Of a stretch of 64,000 nt of DNA, positions 58,105 to 64,000 are shown in pieces. This DNA comes from Rhizobium viscosum. Lineage in GTDB: Bacteria; Pseudomonadota; Alphaproteobacteria; Rhizobiales; Rhizobiaceae. Where the stretch lies: positions 868,001 to 932,000 of the forward strand of contig NZ_JADBEC010000002.1 of NCBI RefSeq assembly GCF_014873945.1, in the 5' to 3' direction. The translations under genes and the position numbers were made by a program. The stretch's first letter is position 1; each line of letters starts with the position of its first letter. The notes under the pieces were generated by a model. It was not told the DNA's origin and ran no database searches. It saw nothing but the letters and a program-made list of their open reading frames with translations.

Positions 58105-59430
58105 ATGCAGAAGACATTGAAAGCCCTTCTCGGGCTGGGCTCGGCGCTTATCATGCCGCTGGCGCTGCCCAATATTGCAAAAGCCGATCAATTGACGTTG
58201 TGCTGGGCCGCCTGGGATCCAGCAAACGCGCTCGTCGAGCTGTCGAAAGATTTCACCGCCAAGACCGGGACGGAAATGAAATTCGAGTTTGTCCCGTGGA
58301 CGAGCTATGCGGACCGTTTCCTCAACGAGTTGAACTCGCACGGAAAGCTCTGCGACCTGATCATCGGCGACAGCCAGTGGATCGGCGGATCGGCGGAAAA
58401 CGGCCATTACGTCAAGCTCAACGACTTCTTCGACAAGGAAGGCATCAAGATGGATGACTTCGTGCCGGCGACGGTCGTTGGTTATTCGGAATGGCCGAAG
58501 AACACGCCGAACTACTGGGCGCTGCCTGCCATGGGCGACGTGGTTGGCTGGACCTATCGCAAGGATTGGTTCGAGCGGCCGGAATTGCAGAAGGAATTCA
58601 AGGAAAAATACGGCCGAGACCTTGCCGCACCCAAGACCTATGACGAACTGAAGCAGATCGCCGAGTTCTTCCAGAAGCGCGAAATCGACGGGAAGACCGT
58701 CTATGGCGCTTCGATCTATACCGAGCGCGGCTCTGAAGGCATCACAATGGGTGTGACCAACGTCCTGTACGACTGGGGCTTCCAGTACGACAATCCGGAC
58801 AAGCCCTATGAAATGAATGGCTTCGTGAATTCTCCCGATGCAGTAAAAGGCTTGGAATTTTACAAGTCACTCTATGATTGCTGCACGCCGCCCGGCAGCT
58901 CCAACGTTTACATGGTGGAGTCGGCGGATGCTTTCAAATCCGGCCAGGTCGCGATGCAGATGAACTTCGCCTTCACTTGGCCGGGCCTCTATAAGGACGA
59001 GAAGGTCGGCGGCGACAGGATCGGCTTCTTCCCCAATCCAGCTGAAAAAAAGCATTTCGCGCAGCTTGGCGGACAGGGCATTTCAGTCGTCTCCTATTCC
59101 GACAAGAAGGACGCTGCACTGCAATACATCAAATGGTTCGCCCAGCCCGAGGTGCAGGCGAAATGGTGGCAACTCGGCGGCTACTCCTGCCTGAAATCAG
59201 TCGTGAACGCCCCGAACTTCGCATCCAGCCAGCCTTATGCCCAGGCATTCCTGGACTCGATGGCAATCGTGAAGGATTTTTGGGCCGAGCCGAGCTACGC
59301 AACCCTTCTTCAGGATATGCAGAAGCGTGTCCATAACTATGTCGTGGCAGGCAACGGCACCGCTCAGGAGGCGCTCGATGGCCTCGTGAAGGACTGGACC
59401 GAGGTCTTCAAGGACGACGGCAAGATCTAG
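58105..59430 (+). CDS. Solute-binding protein of a glycerol/polyol-type ABC transporter
   Basis: The 441-residue periplasmic protein has a signal peptide (LKALLGLGSALIMPLALPNIAKA) and a family 1 binding fold with LCWAAWDPANALVELSKDF, LIIGDSQWIGGSAENGHYVKL, PALPAMGDVVGWTYRKDW and SYSDKKDAALQYIKWF. GGGAGGA before the ATG at 58105 sets the start. It is the first gene of an operon that continues through two permeases, a small membrane protein, two ATPases and dhaK. The set resembles the GlpSTPQUV glycerol importer of Rhizobium leguminosarum, where this would be GlpV. Confidence 0.88.
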   Translation: MQKTLKALLGLGSALIMPLALPNIAKADQLTLCWAAWDPANALVELSKDFTAKTGTEMKFEFVPWTSYADRFLNELNSHGKLCDLIIGDSQWIGGSAENGHYVKLNDFFDKEGIKMDDFVPATVVGYSEWPKNTPNYWALPAMGDVVGWTYRKDWFERPELQKEFKEKYGRDLAAPKTYDELKQIAEFFQKREIDGKTVYGASIYTERGSEGITMGVTNVLYDWGFQYDNPDKPYEMNGFVNSPDAVKGLEFYKSLYDCCTPPGSSNVYMVESADAFKSGQVAMQMNFAFTWPGLYKDEKVGGDRIGFFPNPAEKKHFAQLGGQGISVVSYSDKKDAALQYIKWFAQPEVQAKWWQLGGYSCLKSVVNAPNFASSQPYAQAFLDSMAIVKDFWAEPSYATLLQDMQKRVHNYVVAGNGTAQEALDGLVKDWTEVFKDDGKI

Positions 59431-59463
59431 TGTCCGGCCGGACGCACAGCATCCTTGCCAGAA

Positions 59464-59498
59464 TGGCGGCCCGGATTGCCAAGACTGCCGGGCCGCCA
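59464..59498 (+). repeat. Intercistronic hairpin between the binding-protein and permease genes
   Basis: TGGCGGCCCGG at 59464-59474 and CCGGGCCGCCA at 59488-59498 form a perfect 11-base stem around a 13-base loop. No T-run follows. It is probably an mRNA-stabilising element for the binding-protein message. Confidence 0.8.
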
Positions 59499-59531
59499 CA
59501 TATCTCACATCCGCAAAGACCAGGTGATATC

Positions 59532-60500
59532 TTGAACATTTCCTCTTCCTCCATGGTCGAAAAGGCAGCGGACGCAACGGCAAGGGCGACGCCGACATCG
59601 GTTGCTCACCGCGTCCGCGGCCTATCCGACCGAGCGATTGCCTGGATATTTGTCACCCCGACCATCATCCTTCTTCTTGCTATCAACATCTTCCCGCTGA
59701 TCTGGGCAATCTATCTCTCATTCACGAACTATCGCGCCAACCGTCCAAATGCGCCGGTCCAGAATGTCGGATTGAGCAATTACGAGCGCGTCCTGACCGA
59801 CCCTGATATCTGGCAGGCCATGCAGACGACAGCGCATTTCGTGTTCTGGACGATCTTGCTGCAGACGGTGATCGGCTTTACGCTCGCCTATCTTATCGAC
59901 CGCAAGTTTCGCGGCCACGCGTTCTGGACGACGCTGATCCTGATCCCGATGATGCTGTCTCCGGCCGTCGTCGGCAACTTCTGGCGCTTCCTCTATGAAC
60001 CGCAGATCGGTCTCTTCGCCTACGCCGTTTCCCTCGTCACCGGCATCCCGACGGCCGACATCCAGATGCTCGGCAGCGTCTCGCTGGCTCCCTGGGCAAT
60101 CATCATCGTCGATACCTGGATGTGGACGCCATATGTCATGCTGATCTGCCTGGCGGGTCTGCGTTCCATCCCCGACTACATCTATGAGGCTGCCGAGGTC
60201 GACCGCGCCTCCGCGTGGCGGCAATTCTGGTCGATCACCGTGCCGATGGCGCTGCCCTTCATCATGCTTGCCGTGCTGTTTCGCGGCATCGAAAATTTCA
60301 AGATGTTCGACATGGTCACGCTGCTGACGGGAGGCGGTCCGGGTTCGACCACGGAGGTTGCCTCCATCACCCTGAAACGCACCGCCTTTGAGAGCTGGGC
60401 GACGGGAAGGGCGTCGGCCTTCGCCATCGTCCTCTTCGTCGCCGTGTTCGGCCTCGCCAACATTTACGTCAAAGCGCTCAACAAGGTGAAGCAACGATGA
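59532..60500 (+). CDS. Polyol-type ABC transporter permease 1
   Basis: The 322-residue membrane protein has an N-terminal cytoplasmic stretch, about six hydrophobic segments and the EAA loop IYEAAEVDRASAWRQFWSITVP. The best start is a TTG at 59532 preceded by AGGTGA; an ATG at 59553 is an alternative, and the open frame reaches back to 59430 through the hairpin. The stop overlaps permease 2 in ATGA. Confidence 0.87.
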   Translation: MNISSSSMVEKAADATARATPTSVAHRVRGLSDRAIAWIFVTPTIILLLAINIFPLIWAIYLSFTNYRANRPNAPVQNVGLSNYERVLTDPDIWQAMQTTAHFVFWTILLQTVIGFTLAYLIDRKFRGHAFWTTLILIPMMLSPAVVGNFWRFLYEPQIGLFAYAVSLVTGIPTADIQMLGSVSLAPWAIIIVDTWMWTPYVMLICLAGLRSIPDYIYEAAEVDRASAWRQFWSITVPMALPFIMLAVLFRGIENFKMFDMVTLLTGGGPGSTTEVASITLKRTAFESWATGRASAFAIVLFVAVFGLANIYVKALNKVKQR

Positions 60501-61450
60501 GCTCCGTCACCTCAGCCCACTCGGTCGTCGAGCCGAGCCCAGCCAGCAAGCGCATCGCCGGTGCCATCGTGATCCTCTATGCCCTGATCACCATGATTCC
60601 GCTGGTCTGGATCTTTCTGACCAGCATCAAATCACCGCCGGATTCCATCAGCTATCCTCCGAAGATCGTCTTCACTCCGACGCTCGAGGGCTATTGCAAC
60701 CTCCTGACGACGAGGACGCGACAGACGCCGGAATATATCGCCGCGCTGCCCGCACCAAGCGGCACCTGCGACGAGGTCACCCGCAAGCGAAATATGGTGA
60801 TTGCCGGCCCCTCGAATTTCCTGCCGCGCTTTGCCAATTCGCTGGTGATTGCCTTCGGCTCCACGTTCCTCGCTGTTTCGCTGGGAACGCTGGCCGCCTA
60901 CGGTTTCTCCCGCTTCAGGGTGCCGCTTGCCGACGATCTTCTGTTCTTCATCCTGTCGACGCGCATGATGCCGCCTATCGCGGTCGCAATCCCGATCTAT
61001 CTCATGTACCGTGAGCTCGGTCTTTCCGATACGGCGGTCGGCATGATCCTGCTTTATACCGCAGTCAATGTCTCCCTCGCCGTCTGGCTGCTCAAGGGTT
61101 TCATCGACGAAATCCCACGGGAATACGAGGAAGCCGCGATGATCGACGGCTACACCCGCCTGCAGGCCTTCTGGAAAGTCGTCCTGCCGCAGGCAACCAC
61201 GGGCATTGCAGCCACCGCGATCTTCTGCCTGATCTTTGCCTGGAATGAATATGCCTTCGCGGCATTGCTGACCTCGGGCGAGGCCCAGACGGCGCCGCCC
61301 TTCATTCCGACCATCATCGGCGAAGGCGGCCAGGACTGGCCGGCTGTCGCCGCAGGAACGACGATCTTCCTGATCCCGATCCTCGTCTTCACCATTCTCC
61401 TGCGCAAGCAGCTCTTGCGTGGCATCACCTTCGGAGCGGTCCGCAAATGA
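60497..61450 (+). CDS. Polyol-type ABC transporter permease 2
   Basis: The 317-residue protein has a longer periplasmic loop between its first two helices (about residues 58-110) and the EAA loop YEEAAMIDGYTRLQAFWKVVLPQA. That extended loop, with two cysteines (in EGYCN and SGTCDEV), is characteristic of polyol-type transporters of this class. It overlaps permease 1 and the small membrane gene by four bases each. Confidence 0.9.
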   Translation: MSSVTSAHSVVEPSPASKRIAGAIVILYALITMIPLVWIFLTSIKSPPDSISYPPKIVFTPTLEGYCNLLTTRTRQTPEYIAALPAPSGTCDEVTRKRNMVIAGPSNFLPRFANSLVIAFGSTFLAVSLGTLAAYGFSRFRVPLADDLLFFILSTRMMPPIAVAIPIYLMYRELGLSDTAVGMILLYTAVNVSLAVWLLKGFIDEIPREYEEAAMIDGYTRLQAFWKVVLPQATTGIAATAIFCLIFAWNEYAFAALLTSGEAQTAPPFIPTIIGEGGQDWPAVAAGTTIFLIPILVFTILLRKQLLRGITFGAVRK

Positions 61451-61659
61451 CGCATCTCATCGAAATACCGCCGCCATCCCGCCCGAAGCGCCCCTTCTTC
61501 CTGCGTCGCGGCCCTATGGAGAACATCGCGACCACGCTGATTGCAATCGGCTTCCTCATGCTCTTCCAGCCATTCCTGCTGGTACTCTACACCTACTCGC
61601 TGGTGACGCTGCTTGCGGGCACGGCCATGTTCATCATTGTTTCGAAGTTTCCGGAGTGA
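61447..61659 (+). CDS. Small membrane protein of the polyol transporter (GlpU-like)
   Basis: The 70-residue protein has a basic, Pro-rich N-terminus (PPPSRPKRPFFLRRGP) and two hydrophobic segments (residues about 25-45 and 50-65). It overlaps the permease stop in ATGA and is four bases before the first ATPase. Small membrane proteins occupy this slot in rhizobial glycerol transporters (GlpU); the match here is by position and architecture, not alignment. Confidence 0.7.
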   Translation: MTHLIEIPPPSRPKRPFFLRRGPMENIATTLIAIGFLMLFQPFLLVLYTYSLVTLLAGTAMFIIVSKFPE

Positions 61660-61662
61660 GCC

Positions 61663-62760
61663 ATGGCGGACATCAGAATAGAAAATCTCCGCAAGCAATT
61701 CGGTGGTTTCGTCGCCGTTGAGGATTCGAACTTCACCATCCATGACGGCGAGTTCCTCGCACTGCTCGGTCCGTCCGGCTGTGGCAAGACGACGACGCTC
61801 CGCATGATCGCCGGGCTTGAGCTGCCGACCAGCGGCAAGATTTACCTTGACGGCGAAGACGTCACCTTCAACCGCGCCAGTGCCCGGGACATCGCGTTCG
61901 TCTTTCAGCTTTTTGCGCTCTATCCGCATATGAACGTGCGCAAGAACATCGGCTTCCCGCTGCTTTCGCAAGGCATGTCGAAGGCTGAAATTCGAAAGCG
62001 TGTCGAGGAGACCGCGCGGCTGCTCCAGATTGATCACATCCTGAACCGCTCTGTCTCCGGTCTTGCCGGCGGCGATCGCCAGCGCGTCGCCCTCGGCCGT
62101 GCGATCGTGCGTCGTCCGAAGTGCTTTCTGATGGATGAACCGCTTGGCACACTCGATGCGGAATTCCGCGAAGTGATGGTCCATGAGCTGCGTGAACTGC
62201 ATAACCGCATTCATGCCACGACGGTCTATGTGACGCATGATCAGCACGAGGCCATGGCAATGGCAGACAAGATCGCCGTGATGAACCACGGCGTCATCGA
62301 GCAATTCGGCACGCCGCAGGAAATCTACAGCAAGCCGGCCACCATGTATGTCGCCGATTTCATCGGGTCGCCGCCGATGAACTTCATGCGCTTCACCTCC
62401 GGCCTCCAGAGCGGGGCACGATCCGTCTCGCTTGACGGCGTCGATGTCAGCATTCCCGAGGTGCACCAGGACCTGGCCGAAGCCGAATTGGCACTTGGCG
62501 TCAGGCCGGAACATATACGCTTCAGCGATAGCTCTCCCTTGCGGGGAGCGGTCTACGGCAGCGAATATCTCGGAACCAATCAGGTCGTGGCAATCGAGAC
62601 ATCGAGCGGCGTTATCAAAGCTCGCGTTCCCGCAAACCGCAACTTCCGCATCGGTGAGACGGTGGGCCTCGAGTTCAATCCTGCCAAGCTTGCGCTGTTC
62701 GACTGCAAGTCGGGCCGCGCCGTTGCCTCGGCGCTCTACTCGGAGGTTGAACATGGCTGA
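61663..62760 (+). CDS. Polyol-type ABC transporter ATPase 1
   Basis: The 365-residue ATPase has Walker A GPSGCGKTT, Q-loop VFQLFALYPHM, Walker B CFLMDEPLGTLDAEF and the switch VTHDQHEAMAMADK. The signature loop is non-standard, VSGLAGGDRQRVALGRAI, with AGGDR in place of SGGQQ. It has a TOBE-type C-terminal region with LALGVRPEHI. Its stop overlaps the start of ATPase 2 by eight bases. Confidence 0.9.
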   Translation: MADIRIENLRKQFGGFVAVEDSNFTIHDGEFLALLGPSGCGKTTTLRMIAGLELPTSGKIYLDGEDVTFNRASARDIAFVFQLFALYPHMNVRKNIGFPLLSQGMSKAEIRKRVEETARLLQIDHILNRSVSGLAGGDRQRVALGRAIVRRPKCFLMDEPLGTLDAEFREVMVHELRELHNRIHATTVYVTHDQHEAMAMADKIAVMNHGVIEQFGTPQEIYSKPATMYVADFIGSPPMNFMRFTSGLQSGARSVSLDGVDVSIPEVHQDLAEAELALGVRPEHIRFSDSSPLRGAVYGSEYLGTNQVVAIETSSGVIKARVPANRNFRIGETVGLEFNPAKLALFDCKSGRAVASALYSEVEHG

Positions 62761-63760
62761 TGTTGTTCTCAAGGATCTGAGCAAGCATTTCGGCGATACG
62801 CAGGCTCTGGCTGATCTGGACCTCTCGATCCGTGACGGTGAGTTTGTCGTCCTGCTTGGGCCAACGGGCGCCGGCAAGACGACCACACTGCGCCTTATTG
62901 CCGGCCTGGAGCGCCCTGACAGCGGACGCATCGAAATCGGCGGCCGCAACGTCGCGGGCGAAGCTCCGGCCGACAGGGATGTTGCTTTCGTCTTCCAGCA
63001 ATATTCGCTCTATCCGCACATGACGGTCTACGACAATCTCGCTTTTCCGCTGCGTGCGCCCGTGCGCAAGCTCACAACCGAAGAGGTTGACCGCCGCGTC
63101 AGAGACATTGCGCGCATGGTCAGGATCGACCACAAGCTGGAGAGCCGGTCGACACGTCTGTCGGGCGGCGAAATGCAGCGCGTTGCGATCGGCAGGGCGC
63201 TGGTGCGTCGTCCCGCGATCTATCTCATGGACGAGCCGCTCTCTTCGCTCGACGCAAAGCTGCGTGCGGAGCTTCGTCTGGAACTGAAGCGCATCCAGAA
63301 GGAGCTCGGTTCGACCCTGCTCTATGTCACCCATGACCAGGTCGAAGCCATGACGATGGCGGATAGGATCGGCATCGTAGCCGAAGGACGGCTGCTGCAG
63401 GTCGGAACGCCCCGCGAAATCTACGGCAATCCGGCCAGTCTTCATGTTGCGGCACGTCTTGGCCAGCCGCACATCAACCTCTTGCCAACCGATCTTCTTG
63501 CCGGCGCCAATCCGCCCCCCGGAACCAAGACGATCGGCGCGCGAACCGAGCATCTCGATATCATCCTCGATCAGGACGCCGACGCCAAAATAGACTGGAT
63601 CGAACATCTGGGCGACCAGAACCATCTGCACATCAGAGTGCGCGACCACAAGCTCGTCACGCTTGCCGATCCATATCTTGCAATTCGGCCGGGCGATCGA
63701 ATCCGCCTGACACTGCGCGATCCGCTCTATTTCGATGCCAGCGGCCAGCGCCTCGGGTGA
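62753..63760 (+). CDS. Polyol-type ABC transporter ATPase 2
   Basis: The 335-residue ATPase has Walker A GPTGAGKTT, Q-loop VFQQYSLYPHMTV, a normal signature LSGGEMQRVAIGRAL, Walker B IYLMDEPLSSLDAKL and VTHDQVEAMTMADR. Its C-terminal domain is shorter than ATPase 1. Two different ATPase genes in one operon indicate a heterodimeric motor, as in GlpST. The ATG lies within the end of ATPase 1. Confidence 0.92.
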   Translation: MADVVLKDLSKHFGDTQALADLDLSIRDGEFVVLLGPTGAGKTTTLRLIAGLERPDSGRIEIGGRNVAGEAPADRDVAFVFQQYSLYPHMTVYDNLAFPLRAPVRKLTTEEVDRRVRDIARMVRIDHKLESRSTRLSGGEMQRVAIGRALVRRPAIYLMDEPLSSLDAKLRAELRLELKRIQKELGSTLLYVTHDQVEAMTMADRIGIVAEGRLLQVGTPREIYGNPASLHVAARLGQPHINLLPTDLLAGANPPPGTKTIGARTEHLDIILDQDADAKIDWIEHLGDQNHLHIRVRDHKLVTLADPYLAIRPGDRIRLTLRDPLYFDASGQRLG

Positions 63761-63808
63761 AAACAGAACGAAACGGACAATAGTGGCATAAACGACGGGT
63801 CTCACTCC

Positions 63809-64000
63809 ATGAAACACTTCTTTAATCGCCGGGAAACCATCGTCACCGAAGCCCTGGATGGTCTGCTCCTCACGAGCAGCCCCGCCCGGCTGGCCCGGCT
63901 GGACACCTTTCCCGATATCAAGGTGATCCTCCGTGCGGACTGGGATAAATCCAGGGTCGCAATCATCTCCGGTGGTGGTGCCGGGCACGAGCCCTCGCAT
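63809..64000 (+). CDS. dhaK: Dihydroxyacetone kinase, DAK1 domain, N-terminal part only (gene runs off the right edge)
   Basis: The 64 visible residues begin MKHFFNRRETIVTEALDGLLL and include the DhaK motif IISGGGAGHEPSH, which forms part of the substrate and phosphate site with the covalent His further downstream, outside the window. DhaK phosphorylates dihydroxyacetone, with ATP in fused forms or with a PTS partner in split forms. Which type this is depends on the missing end. It lies 48 bases after ATPase 2 in the same direction, so the importer probably carries dihydroxyacetone, glycerol or a related polyol. Confidence 0.85.
   Translation, partial: MKHFFNRRETIVTEALDGLLLTSSPARLARLDTFPDIKVILRADWDKSRVAIISGGGAGHEPSH

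Overview
The window reads as a high-GC alphaproteobacterial accessory region. The bioBFDAZ operon with a BioR-type box, thiCOSGE behind a TPP riboswitch, many solute-binding-protein ABC transporters, a DUF982 gene and a second-type nuo cluster point to Rhizobiaceae (Rhizobium/Sinorhizobium/Agrobacterium group). The catabolic content suggests a megaplasmid or chromid, but no replication gene is present to prove it. I saw no tRNA, rRNA, CRISPR array or intact insertion sequence.

Layout. 1-14150: an alternative complex I locus, with a NuoL/MrpD-like subunit, nuoM, N, A, B, C, D, E, F and G on the plus strand, facing a minus-strand block of nuoH, nuoI and a CBS-domain gene. 14455-25873: a nine-gene minus-strand operon (ribose-type ABC transporter, SorC regulator, aldo/keto reductase, GlpD-like dehydrogenase, DhnA/LsrF-type aldolase, FGGY kinase, GMC oxidoreductase) behind a palindromic operator; it looks like a complete uptake-to-cleavage pathway for an unidentified polyol or sugar. 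26317-26931: a secreted L,D-transpeptidase. 27041-31629: thiCOSGE and its riboswitch. 31892-36965: bioBFDAZ and its BioR-like box. 37377-41025: a three-gene sugar ABC transporter; then a lipase-like gene. 41947-53204: an acid-sugar locus with three enolase-superfamily genes and an FCD/GntR regulator on the minus strand, divergent from an ABC transporter, a fourth enolase-superfamily enzyme and an RraA-like aldolase. 53205-58104: a patchy island with a DUF982 gene, small unknown genes, two decayed LysR fragments and two glycosyltransferases. 58105 to the end: a glycerol/polyol-type ABC transporter with two ATPases and the start of dihydroxyacetone kinase.

How it works together. Three catabolic loci each combine importer and regulator or enzyme genes, so the replicon appears specialised for scavenging polyols and acid sugars, with local biotin and thiamine synthesis and an extra respiratory NADH dehydrogenase. 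All four binding-protein genes are followed by a strong hairpin before the next transporter gene, which would let the binding protein be made in excess over the membrane parts.
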